From positions 39,975,001 through 40,039,000 of the forward strand of contig NC_083696.1 in NCBI RefSeq assembly GCF_033118175.1: DNA of 64,000 bases. The letters are read 5' to 3'. Origin of the DNA: Dama dama (lineage: Eukaryota; Chordata; Mammalia; Artiodactyla; Cervidae). The translations under genes were made by a program, and so were the position numbers. This document shows, in pieces, positions 32,801 through 42,654 of this stretch. The notes beneath the pieces were generated by a model, which ran no database searches, was not told where the DNA came from, and worked only from the letters and a program-made list of their open reading frames with translations. Each line of letters begins with the position of its first letter. Position 1 is the stretch's first letter.

Positions 32801-32879
32801 GAACTTTATTTTTTCCAAGTGGCAGCACTCGTTATTAAATAATTTACATTTCCCCACACTGATTTGAAATGCCACCCCA

Positions 32880-34580
32880 CTCTAAATTTTAAAAGTGAAA
32901 AGAGGCCACTCAACCTAAATATCATATCATATGCAAAAAATAAGTCAAATGAATCATGAATTTAAAAGTAAAACCTAAAACTTCTAGACAATAACACAGG
33001 AGTGAATCTTTAGACTTAGGAATAAGCAAAGAGTTCTTAGGCTTTGTTCTTAGACTTACAATAAAAGTTCTTAGGCTTACAATAACAAAATTTGTAAGAT
33101 AAAAATTCACCAAAATAAAGAACTTTTGTTCTATGAAATATCTTGTTGAAAAGATGGAAAGACAAGCTACAGACTAGGAGAAAATAATTGTAATCACATA
33201 TTCAACAAAGACATACATAGAATACACTAAAAAAAATTATCAAAAGTCAACAACAACTCCCCCCAAATTTAATTACAATGTGTGTAAAGAGTTGAACAGA
33301 TATTTCACCAAAGGGGAGATATGTAAGGCAAAGTACATGAAAAGATTTTCAACATCACTAGCCATTTGGGAAATACAAATTAAAAATTAAAATCCCAATG
33401 GGCTATTACTACACACTTATTCAGTTCAGTTCAGTCCCTCAGTCATGTCCAACTCTGCGACCCCATGGACTGCAGCACACCAGGCCTCCCTATCACCAGC
33501 CCCCAGAGATTACTCAAACTCATGTCCATCGAGTCAGTGATGCCATCCAACCACCTTATCCTCTGTCATCCTCTTCTGCCTTCAATCTTTCCCAGCATCA
33601 GATTCTTTTCTAATGAGTTAGTTCTTAGCATCAAGTGGCTAAAGTATTGGACTTTTAGCTTCAGTATCAGTCCTTCCAATGAATAGTCAGTACTGATTTC
33701 CTTTAGCATTGTCCTGGTTTGATCTCCTTGCAGTCCAAGGGACTCTCAAGAGTCTTCTCCAACACCACATATCAAAAGCATCAATTCTTCAGTGCTCAGC
33801 TTTCTTTTTTATTAGAATGGCTAAAATAAGAAATAACAATAACACCAAATGCTGATGAGGATGTGGAGAAAGTGGAACTCATACATTGCTGGTGGAAATC
33901 AAAAAATGGTACAACCACTCTGAAAGATAGTTTGGCAGTTTTTACGAAACTAAACATGTAATTACCATATGGCCCAGCAATTGCATTCCTGAACATTTAT
34001 CTGAGAGAAATGAAAAATCATGTTTATACAAAAATCTGCACATGATTGTCTACAACACTTTCATTCAAAATAGCAAAACAGAGCAAAACAAAACAAAAAA
34101 TACCCTGGACACAAATCATTTGTCTTTCAGTGAGTGGATGATTAACAAACTGGCAGATCCATACTGACTAGAATACTATTCAGCAATTTTTAAAAGCATT
34201 GACTATTAATACATGCAGGAGTCTGAGTGGCCTCAGAGGCATCATCCTCAGCAAAAAATTCCCAATTCCATAAGGTCACATGCTGTATGACGTTTGATTC
34301 CACTTATAGAATATTCTCCTGGTAGTAAAATAATACAGAATAGATTAGTGTTACCAGAGGTGCCTTATGGAGAGAAGGGGTTTGGGTACACAAAAGCAAA
34401 GAGATAGCACAGGGAGTACTTTTGTGGTGATGGAACAATTCTATATCTTTTTTCTTTTTTACTTTTATCATGTAATTAAAGACAAACACCATTTACAAAG
34501 TTGCACCATTTACAAAGATATGCAGATAATAAAGTCAAAATAGAATTTTGAGTATGACAAAAAAAGACAAAATGAATATT
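32880..34580 (+). repeat. L1 ORF2 end and 3' UTR, split by BovB
   Basis: Sense L1 remnant. Landmarks are 'gccatttgggaaatacaaat', 'gctgatgaggatgtggagaa', 'ttaccatatggcccagcaat' and 'cagaatagattagtgttacc'. The BovB at 33420-33808 sits inside it. All frames are broken. Confidence 0.75.
33420..33808 (-). mobile_element. BovB 3' fragment inserted in L1
   Basis: Antisense BovB 3' end, 'ttcagttcagttcagtccct' to 'gtgctcagctttcttttt'. The L1 text resumes at 'attagaatggctaaaat'. Confidence 0.87.
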
Positions 34581-35608
34581 TAATGTAAAACAGGATGTAT
34601 AAGTAATAATGTTGGTAAAATTCTAAATCTCAGTGGTTTTGTGTGCATGTATGGTGGTGTTTTTTAGAAAAATACAATCTGTATCTTGATTTTGGCTTTA
34701 CAAGAATCTATTCATGTGATAAAACTGCATAGAGCTACACACACACAGACACAAACACATACACCCATGAATGCAGGCTTTTTAAATGGTGAAAATAAAA
34801 TAAGGTCTGTAGTCTAGTTAATGGTGTGTATCAGTGTCAATTTCCTGTTTTTTAATATTATACTACAGTTATATAATATGTCACCACTGGGGGAAGTTAC
34901 GAGTGCTAATTGTGAAGCTTCCTGGGAATTTATAACTATTTCAAAAGAAAACGTAACAGTTTTTTAAATGAAAAAATGAGAGAAGAAAACTATCTTTGCC
35001 AAAGACCTTCCTACTGTAGAGTGTGGTTCTCTTTAGCAGTTGCTTTATCCACGATAACCTGCTTCCTTTCCCTCCTTCCCAGACACACAACATATGATCT
35101 TGAAAAGTTTTCAGTTGAATGAAAGGTGTCTTAGACTAGGACCCACAGAAAAGTTGCTTATATAAAAATAGTTCAAAAGAACAGCGACATAGCCTTTGTC
35201 TGGATCCACCAATTAATATTTTTAAACCATTCACTTTAGCATATAGAATTTATCTGTATCATTGGTTCCGAACCAATTGATGGTAAGTTACATACATTAT
35301 GGGTCTTTGCCCCTACATACTTTAGTGATTATTTCCCAAAAATATTCTTTGATACAATCACAGTACTGTTAGAAATTTCAGTAAATGTAACACTGATTCA
35401 GCACTTTAAGCCATTGGTCTTATTACCACTTTCATCGACTGTCCCAATAGAGTGCAAGAGAGAATCCAGCCAGGGGTCAGGTCCTGCACTTAGCTGTCAT
35501 GTCTCTTTGACAACCTTAGATTTATTAGATGTCTCCTTGTTGATGGGCACCCAGAATTCTCATCTGTAAGGTGGGATGAAGGAAACTGCCCCATCTACTT
35601 CTTTGTGA
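34581..35608. other. AT-rich intergenic sequence, possibly old L1 debris
   Basis: A (CA)n-like patch lies near 34739-34765. 35110-35530 has the feel of an old L1-type 3' UTR but I cannot assign it. No gene. Confidence 0.3.
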
Positions 35609-35621
35609 GTAAAGGCACTCT

Positions 35622-35951
35622 GGACTTCCCTGGTAGCTCAGCTGGTGAAGAATCCCTGCAATGCAGGAGACTCCGGTTCGATTCCTGGGTGGGGAAGATT
35701 CCCTGGAGAAGGGATAGGCTATCCACTCCAGTATTCTTGGGCTTCCCTAGTGGCTCAGATGGTAAAGATTCCACCCGCAATGCGGGAGATCTGGGCTGCA
35801 TCCCTGAATTGAGAAGATTCCCTGGGAAGAAGACATGCAACCCACTCCAGTATTCTTCCCTGGAGAATCCTCGTGGACAGAGGAGCCTGGCGGGCTGCAG
35901 TCCATGGGGTCACGAAGAATCGGACACGACTGCACGACTCGGCACGCACGC
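35622..35951 (+). repeat. Dimeric Bov-tA SINE just upstream of NKX3-1
   Basis: A 5' Bov-tA unit (35622-35738) that stops at 'ccactccagtattctt' is fused to a complete unit (35739-35951, 'gggcttccctagtggctcag' onward). Target duplication AAAGGCACT at 35611-35619 and 35952-35960 shows that the dimer inserted as one piece. It ends about 310 bp before the NKX3-1 TATA box. Confidence 0.88.
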
Positions 35952-36198
35952 AAAGGCACTTTAACAATCTCTAAGAGCTAAATAGAGTATTTCTCTTCTG
36001 CATCATGATTCCCCAGAAGCAGCTAAACATATTGTGGGTTGGAGCAAAGGAGATCCGCTTTGGTTTTCTCTCCCAGCCTGGTAAAACGAGCCGGGATCCT
36101 GAAAAAGAAGGAACTTGTGAAAGAAATCCTTTATGGTAAAGACTGCACCGAGACTGTGCGAGGGACTTCCCTTTTCGTTCACCTGGAGCGCCGGGCGG

Positions 36199-36267
36199 CC
36201 AATCAGCTGCGCGGTTCGGGCGCGCGGCCAATGGGAAGGCGGCGCGGCGCGCCCCAAGGGCTATAAG
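36199..36267 (+). promoter_or_regulatory. NKX3-1: NKX3-1 core promoter (two CCAAT boxes and a TATA box)
   Basis: CCAAT at 36199-36203 and 36228-36232, 29 bp apart and in the same orientation, suits NF-Y binding. CTATAAG (TATA box 36262-36267) lies about 100 bp before the start codon. This predicts transcription from about 36290-36300 and a 5' UTR of about 70-80 nt. The start site itself is inferred. Confidence 0.7.
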
Positions 36268-36368
36268 TGCGCGGGGCCGCGGAAAGTGAAAGCGGTGCGG
36301 GAGCGCCGGGCGCGGCTTGGGCGCTGCATCTGGGGCCTGAGGGCGGGCGCCGGCGCCAAGACGCTGGG

Positions 36369-36681
36369 ATGCTCCGGACTCCCGAGCCATGGCCGGGGAA
36401 CGCGGGGGCCGCGCGCTGCAGCCCCCCGGCTGTGCCGCCCACCCAGACCAAGCCACTCACCTCCTTCCTCATCCAGGACATCCTTCGGGACGGCGCTGAC
36501 CGGCGCGGAGGTCACGCGGGCAGCCCACAGCCGCAGCCTTCGCGTCAGCAGCACCCGAGGCGAGACCCGAAGCCGGAGTCCGAGGCGGGAAGGGGCGGCG
36601 CCAGGGCGCAGGAGGACCAGCAGAGCGACCAGCCCCGCGCCGGGAGCGAGGAGGCCGAGAAGCCGGTGGAGACCGAACCAG
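36369..36681 (+). CDS. NKX3-1: NKX3-1 exon 1 (N-terminus, EH1 motif)
   Basis: First coding exon of the NK3-class homeobox factor NKX3-1, known as an androgen-regulated transcription factor of prostate epithelium. The ATG at 36369 gives MLRTPEPWPG, matching mammalian starts. Residues 28-42 (KPLTSFLIQDILRDG) are the conserved TN/EH1-type motif. After it comes a low-complexity Arg/Gln/Glu/Pro segment somewhat longer than in human. The exon ends after the first base of codon 105 (G|AT, Asp) at CAG|GTAAGC. The start context (GGGATGC) has a purine at -3 but no G at +4. An out-of-frame ATG 20 bases downstream has a better context. Joined to 38971-39389 the product is 243 residues, against 234 in human as I recall it. 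Confidence 0.95.
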
Positions 36682-37210
36682 GTAAGCAGGCGAGGCTGGA
36701 GAGGCCGGGCTGGGCCGGGTTGGGTCCCCCCAGGAAAAATGGGCAGGCCCGCGGGCTGCCACCGCGTGAGGGCGGGTGCTAGGCGGACCTCCCGGAGCTC
36801 CGGCGGCAGGGTTGCGGGGCCCCGCGGCGACAGGCGAAGGGACTTCACGGCCTCTGCCACGGGCGAGCCTCGGAGCTTAACCCTGAGCCCCGGCATCGGG
36901 GCTGCGCAGGATTTAGACATGAACTTGATTCGCCCCGCAGGGTGCCCCGCGCAGCGGGTTCTTGGTGCCCAGGGCTAAAAGGTGAGCATGCACACAGCGC
37001 CCACCGCGCTCCAGTCCCAGATGGAAACCCCGACACCAATCCCAGCCACCTGTCGACCCTTGATCCTCGCCAGCCCCAGTTATCTCTTGGCGATTACAAT
37101 AACTAACATATAACGAGTTATTGATAAATAATATATTAATAAGTCAGGGTTTGATCAGCAAAGATGCCCTTTGCTTCCCAGTCCCACGGGCAATAACACA
37201 CAATAAGTCT

Positions 37211-37367
37211 TGGAGACTTCCCTGGGGGTCCAGTTAAGACTTCATCTTCCAACGCAGGGGGTACAGGTTCCATCCCTGGTAGAGGGGCTAAGATCACAGT
37301 CAAAAAACCAAAACATAAAACAGAAACAATATAGTAACAATTCCAATGAAGACTTCAAAAAAATGGT
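37211..37367 (+). repeat. CHR-type SINE
   Basis: Sense, 'gagacttccctgggggtcca' to 'agtaacaattccaatgaaga cttc'. In NKX3-1 intron 1. A close relative lies at 52041. Confidence 0.78.
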
Positions 37368-37493
37368 CTGCATAAGCCCCCTCCCCCCGCCAAAAATAAA
37401 GCAAACTAGTAAGTCAAGGAGCCCCTCTGGTCTCCAGGAGCTATATAACCTCATGGGAACATTTAGAGTAGACTTATTTTTTTTTTTTTTTTC

Positions 37494-37632
37494 CATCAGT
37501 TATTTTTAATTGAGGTAAAATTGGTACATAATATGTTATTAGTTTCAGATGTACAACATAATAATTTGATCTTTGTATACACTACAAGGTAATCACCACA
37601 ATAAGTCTAGGTATCCATCACCATACAATAGG
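37494..37632 (-). repeat. L1 3' tip
   Basis: Antisense 'atttttaattgaggtaaaat' to 'tctaggtatccatcaccata', preceded by a T-run that is the complement of the A-tail. In NKX3-1 intron 1. Confidence 0.7.
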
Positions 37633-37667
37633 CACCCTTCCTATGAGGTAAGGCCTTGGCTCACTGC

Positions 37668-37762
37668 AAATCCCACTGGACAGAGGAGCCTGACTACAGT
37701 CTATGGGGTTGCAAAGAGTTTGGACATGACTGCAGATAAAGAGAGAGAGAGAGAGAGAGAAA
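37668..37762 (+). repeat. Bov-tA 3' part with (GA)n tail
   Basis: 'aatcccactggacagaggag' to 'tttggacatgactgcagata', followed by a GA microsatellite (about 37740-37760). Confidence 0.75.
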
Positions 37763-37779
37763 CGGTTCATTGAGGGAAA

Positions 37780-37972
37780 GTGAAGCGAAAGTCAATCAGT
37801 CGTGTCCAACTCTTTGTGACCCCATGGACTATACAGTCCATGGAATTCTCCAGGCCAGAATACTGGAGTGGATAGCCTTTCCCTTCTCCAGGGGATCTTC
37901 CCAACCCAGGGATTGAACCCAGGTCTCCCACATTGCAGGTGGATTCTTTACCAGCTGAGCCACAAGGGAAGC
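37780..37972 (-). repeat. Bov-tA SINE variant
   Basis: Antisense copy of the 'ccatggactatacagtccat' variant, ending 'ccagctgagccacaagggaa'. The same variant occurs at 54656. Confidence 0.85.
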
Positions 37973-38311
37973 AAAAGGGGATTAAAGCCAGAAAATGAAC
38001 TCTCCTACCACACTAGCCCTCTCATGTCACCCAAATGTTAACTCTGGATGCCTTGGGGGCCCTACTTTACTGGTATCTTATTTGGTATCGTATTTCTCAG
38101 TCTTTCTTGCCTCCTGTCTCCCATTCCTCCAGACAGATACAGAATCTCTATTTAATTCTACAGGGCAGTAGGGCAGGAAGTTCTAGCACTAGCCTCTCCT
38201 ACTTTGGAGACTTGATGACTATTAAGAAACTAACACGTAATCTACATGACTGGCCAGCAGCCCCACTCAGGGAGTTCCTTACTCCTAAGGAGTTCTTAGG
38301 AGTTAGAACTC

Positions 38312-38823
38312 TTCAGTTCAGTCGCTCAGTCGTATCCTGACTCTTTGTGACTCCGTGAACTGCAGCACGCCAGGCCTCCCTGTCCACCACCAACTCCCAG
38401 AGTTTACCCAAACTCATCTCCATTGAGTCGGTGATGCCATTTAACCATCTCATCCTCTGTCGTCCCCTTCTCCTCCTGCCCACAATCTTTCCCAGCATCA
38501 GGCTCTTTTCAAATGAGTGAGCTCTTCACATGAGATGGCCAAAATACTGGAGTTTCAGCTTCAACATCAGTCCTTCCAGGGAACACCCAGGACTGATCTT
38601 TAGGATGGACTGGTTGGATCTCCTTGCAGTCCAAGGGACTCTCAAGAGTCTTCTCCAACACCACAGTTCAAAAGCATCAATTCTTCTGCACTCAGCTTTA
38701 TTTGTAGTCCAACTCTCACATCCATACATGACTACGGGAAAAACCATAGCCTTGACTAGAGAGACCTTTGTTGACAGAGTAATGTCTCTGCTTTTTAATA
38801 TGCTGTCTAGGTTGGTCATAAGA
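38312..38823 (-). mobile_element. BovB 3' fragment in NKX3-1 intron 1
   Basis: Antisense BovB 3' end, 'ttcagttcagtcgctcagtc' to 'ctgtctaggttggtcata'. The 13 bp CTAAGGAGTTCTT at 38285-38297 and 38825-38837 is a likely target duplication, though 14 bases separate the left copy from the element. Confidence 0.88.
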
Positions 38824-38970
38824 ACTAAGGAGTTCTTTAGTGCAATGTATCCAAACTGACTGGGCTGTTTGTTCACTCAGAAGAGATGAGGGTAAATAGA
38901 ATTCTGTTCTCTTTGCTGCTACCATGTAACGTTTTCCTTCCCCTCCCGGCTTCTCCCCTCTCCTTTCCAG

Positions 38971-39389
38971 ATGGGCACTTAAAGACTTATCTGCTGGACT
39001 GTGAAAACCCTCCCAGCGACTTACAGAGCCTACCCCCAGCCACCAAGCAGCCTCAGAAGCGCTCCCGGGCTGCCTTCTCTCACACTCAGGTCATTGAGTT
39101 GGAGAGGAAGTTCAGCCATCAGAAGTACCTGTCAGCCCCTGAAAGGGCTCACCTGGCCAAGAACCTCAAGCTCACAGAGACCCAAGTGAAAATATGGTTC
39201 CAGAACAGACGCTATAAGACCAAGCGGAAGCAGCTCACCTCAGACCTGGGCAACCTGGAGAAGCACTCTTCCTTGCCAGCTCTTAAAGAGGAGGGCTTCC
39301 CACAGGGCTCCCTCATCTCCGTGCACAATACCTACCCTTACTACCCCTACGTTTACTGCCTGGGTGGCTGGAGCCCAGCGTTCTGGTAA
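38971..39389 (+). CDS. NKX3-1: NKX3-1 exon 2 (homeodomain, stop)
   Basis: Second and last coding exon. It completes codon 105 as GAT and continues GHLKTYLLD. The homeodomain spans residues 133-192 (39054-39233), with KRSRAAFSHTQVIELERKF at its start. Helix 3 WFQNRRYKTKR carries Asn51 and Tyr54, as in NK2/NK3 factors that bind TAAGTA-type sites. The region after it, EKHSSLPALKEEGF, and the Tyr-rich end YPYYPYVYCLGGWSPAFW are typical of mammalian NKX3-1. TAA is at 39387-39389. No coding lesion is seen. Both splice joints keep the frame, so the gene looks intact. Confidence 0.97.
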
Positions 39390-39743
39390 CACCAGCTCTG
39401 ACATCCATGCTAGATCAAGAACTGTCTTCTCTAGGTGGCCCCTCTGGAAGGCGGAAGGGCCCCAGGGTCAGGAAGGACTGGTCAGTGAGAGACAGACAGA
39501 CTAGAACACGTGGAGGTTTGTGTGGAAATCCCAGATTCTTCACTGGGGGCCAATGAAAGATCTGGGACAGGGAATGATTTCATATCCAAATTGTTCCCCC
39601 AACATAGAAGAGGGAATCGTTTTTGCTTTTAGACCCCTGCTTGAAGTGGGGAGGGATAGAGCCAAGTGTTCTTTCTAGCACTTGGGGTGACTTTTCAGGA
39701 TCTGTCCACATCACTTCTGAGGATTCTGTTCCTCCAACTCCAT

Positions 39744-39783
39744 CCTCTTGTGTAACTGAGCATCCACTCAGTTACACAAGGGG
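39744..39783 (+). other. NKX3-1: Perfect hairpin in NKX3-1 3' UTR
   Basis: CTTGTGTAACTGAG (39747-39760) and CTCAGTTACACAAG (39767-39780) are exact reverse complements around the 6-nt loop CATCCA. In RNA the stem extends by one G-U and two C-G pairs to 17 bp. Confidence 0.85.
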
Positions 39784-41726
39784 AGGGGGTGGATGGCTCA
39801 GGATGTCACCTACTGAAATAAACTGAAGGTCAAGAGCCTCTCACTGGCCTTGGACCACAGCCAAGGTTTCTCTTTGTCTCTGGAACAGACGGAAACACAG
39901 GACCTCACAGAGAAACCTTTCGTGCCCAGCACAAGTTGGCACAGGATATGGAGATGGGAAGGAGGAGATGAAAATAGAAGCTTCTGATTATTCCTTTTAA
40001 AATAATATGCCAACTTAAGTATTTACAGAGTGGCCCGTGCAGAACAAGAAGCACTCACTGTGGCCTTAAGACAAGCTGTAAAAACGAAACTCTATTGCAG
40101 GAGGTGAGCCCAGGCCAGGAGAATCTCTGCATATCCAAGACAGTGGTCTAAGGAGGAGTCCTTAGCAAAAGGTAAAAAAAAAAAAAAAATCTTCATCTGG
40201 ACCTTTTGCTCTGGGCTTGAGAATTCAGAATAAGAAGGTTCCTGGAGTTTGGGGGCTATAATTTATACTACAGTGGGACAGATCACATAATTCTTTAAGT
40301 TCCTTCCTTCCCTCCTGCTTTTATTTTTTGTTCCTTTTCCATGGCAGTCACCCACTGAAGCACTTTTTTTCAGCCCAGACTTTTATGACTGCACCTAACA
40401 TACACCTTCCTTATTTAGCCTCCAAGATCTGGTCTCCCCCACCCGCACCCCCACCCCCCACCAAAGCTTTATCTCTTCCTGGGTTTTAAAAAAAAAGTAG
40501 TGGGGGGAGCAGATTCTGAATTGGCTGAAAGACATGCATTTTTAAAAAAAAACCCTAACAATTCTTATGTCTTTTCTTTAAAAATATACAGCATTAAATC
40601 CCAAATCTATTTAAAGACATGACAGCTGCAGAAGGTCACTGCTGCTTTTATAGGACTTTCTGGTGGTTCTGCTGTTACAATTCAAAGCCAAACCCTCTGG
40701 GATTCCTGCAGGCAGAGGAGGTAAAAGGTAGTGAGCTTTCACACGTAAGGACGAACACCGCAGAGTGAAGGGTCGGGTGCCATGGAGCTGTCTGGTGGGA
40801 ATCCAGGGCTGAGGGGCTGGATGTGGAGGAAGGGGGCGTCAGCCTTAGGAAACCCCGCCCATGAGCAAGCTGCCGGGCCTGATGGCACTTTGCTGGAAGA
40901 AGCTAAGAAAAAAAGGAAACCGTTTTCAGAACACATTATAGTAGCTTTCATCACCAAGCAATGAAACTGTCCAGATGTTTCAGGAACTGTGTTTAATGCT
41001 TATCAAAAAAGTGGAGGTTCCCCCCAAGTGATTTACTGGGTGACCTCAGAGAGAATGAGAAGAGGGCACAGGAAAACTCTGGCCATGCTTCTGTTTTTAT
41101 TCTGTTATCTCAGGTGACCTGGGAGAGGGGCAACATCAGCATGAAAAAAAAAGCCAGTTACTAATGAGGTACCCCAGGCCCTGGAAATCTCTTGATCCCG
41201 CTACTTAATTCTGTTCAGTGAGAAACCTTTCAATTTCCTCCTATTAAAAAGGTCCAATTTACTGTTTGTGGCAAAACTGCCAAAGTTGATAGAAGGTTGG
41301 TTCATTTCACCCCATTTTATATCGTTTGAGCTCCACACTGAAATACTGTCCAATGCCACGTGTTGCCTGCACAGAAATGGAAGCCCAGAGGCAGGGCTTT
41401 CTCCTGCTTACATGTCCTAAGATAAGCGTTCAGTGCTCGCTCTCTGGTCAGAGAACCCTTTCTCTGCCTCCCTCTGCATTGAATTCTTTCAGCCCCCAAA
41501 CCTGCAAGTGTTAAACATTGTACTGTGATGTACACTGTGTTGCAAAAAGGAAAAAAAAAAGTCTTTGTTTAGAATGATTTGGTTTGGTGAATCCATCTTG
41601 TTTTTCCCCCATAGTCACTCAGCCATAGCCAAACTGGTAGAACAACATTTGAAGAGCTAATAGATCTGTTCCTGATGGGTACACTGGAGGGTGTGCCCCG
41701 GACCCAGACCTGTGTCTATCCTATTT

Positions 41727-41732
41727 AATAAA
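41727..41732 (+). promoter_or_regulatory. NKX3-1: Polyadenylation signal AATAAA (proximal)
   Basis: AATAAA followed within about 15-35 bases by 'tttatgttctccatgtgtgt', a T/GT-rich downstream element. A good candidate for one 3' end. Confidence 0.6.
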
Positions 41733-41871
41733 AGAGTTTATGTTCTCCATGTGTGTAACGAACTCTGCTCCAGTCTGTTAATACACAAATCTGTGAGTCA
41801 AAGTTTAGCCAAATGCCCCAATCAAACTTTATTTTTCTATGTATTTTTTTGTAACACCTGAGTGTTTTTAA

Positions 41872-41877
41872 AATAAA
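41872..41877 (+). promoter_or_regulatory. NKX3-1: Polyadenylation signal AATAAA (distal)
   Basis: AATAAA in 'ttttaaaataaagtactgtg' with 'ctctgtgtgattttctg' about 25 bases on. Likely the main or distal NKX3-1 3' end. Confidence 0.65.
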
Positions 41878-42082
41878 GTACTGTGCCGTTTTTAGACATA
41901 TCTCTGTGTGATTTTCTGCTTCCTAAAGACTGCATGCTACTGAGTTTTTGTCTTTCTCGTTACCGTGTTCTCCCACCCTCCACCTGCCTGACTAATCTAT
42001 GGAGAATAAATAATGGAAATTAGTAGTTTAGTGAATAGCAGAGGATGGTCATTCTTTTATAAATGGTTTACCCTCCATTACA

Positions 42083-42300
42083 GGCTTTCCTGGTATCTTA
42101 CTGGTAAAGATCCATCTGCCAATGCAGGAGATGTGGATTTGATCCCTGGGTTGGGAGGATCCTCTGGAAGAGGAAATGGCAACCCACTGCAGTATTCTTG
42201 CCTGGGAAATCTCACGGACAGAGGAACCCGGGGGTCTACAGTCCATGGGGTCACAAAAGAGTTGGACACAGCTTAGCAACTAAAGAGCAACAATAACAAC
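42083..42300 (+). repeat. Bov-tA SINE
   Basis: Sense, 'ggctttcctggtatcttact' to 'gttggacacagcttagcaac' with an (AAC/AAT) tail. First repeat after the NKX3-1 3' UTR. Confidence 0.87.
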
Positions 42301-42517
42301 ACTCTGTTATTGGTTAATCACCTGGAAGGGAAAGAAATGTCTGCGTCATTTTAATAATCACCTCCTTTAGCCCAGGGATACCTTTGGGAAAATTGAGAAT
42401 GTTGAGTATTTACTTGTATTTCTTGAAGACCCTGAAGGGAACATGGGGGCCACTTCCAAAGAAGCAACACTTCTTTGGAAATTCACTGGCATATATATGC
42501 TCGTATGTATCTGATTG

Positions 42518-42651
42518 GCCTCACCGATTCAATGGACATGAGTTTGAGCACACTTGGGGAAACAGTAAAGGACAGGGAAGCCTGGCATGCTGCAGTCCAC
42601 GGAGTCGCAAAGAGTTGGACAATACTAAGTTGCTGAACAACAACAACAAAT
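42518..42651 (+). repeat. BovB 3' tip
   Basis: 'cctcaccgattcaatggaca' to 'gttggacaatactaagttgc' with an (AAC)n tail. Confidence 0.75.
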
Positions 42652-42654
42652 GTA

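Larger units (their letters stand above)
36180..36860. other. CpG-rich island at NKX3-1 promoter and exon 1
   Basis: Dense CpG from the CCAAT boxes through exon 1 into the start of the intron. It accounts for the many long overlapping frames here. Confidence 0.65.
36682..38970 (+). other. NKX3-1: NKX3-1 intron 1
   Basis: Phase-1 intron of 2289 bp, donor GTAAGC at 36682 and acceptor TTTCCAG ending at 38970. It holds a CHR SINE, an L1 tip, a partial Bov-tA with a (GA)n run, a Bov-tA and a BovB fragment. The first 520 bp and the last 145 bp look single-copy. Confidence 0.88.
39390..41900 (+). other. NKX3-1: NKX3-1 3' UTR
   Basis: About 2.5 kb from the stop to beyond the last strong AATAAA. The length agrees with the long 3' UTR known for mammalian NKX3-1. 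I see no Bov-tA, CHR or BovB copy here, in contrast to both flanks. It contains a strong hairpin (39744-39783), an A-run (about 40173-40188) and C-rich patches near 40435-40465. The 3' end is inferred from poly(A) signals. Confidence 0.75.

Noticed and set aside
35622..35951. Two independent Bov-tA insertions side by side
   Set aside because: One target duplication encloses both units and the same junction recurs at 47431, so it is a single dimeric insertion.
36267..36368. In-frame N-terminal extension of NKX3-1 upstream of the ATG
   Set aside because: The frame is open, but the first codon is GTG lying on the TATA box, so it is not transcribed as coding sequence. The mammalian start is the ATG at 36369.
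36133..36978. 281-codon and other long frames across NKX3-1 exon 1 on both strands
   Set aside because: GC-rich shadows. They cross promoter, exon and intron, and do not carry the EH1 motif in frame.
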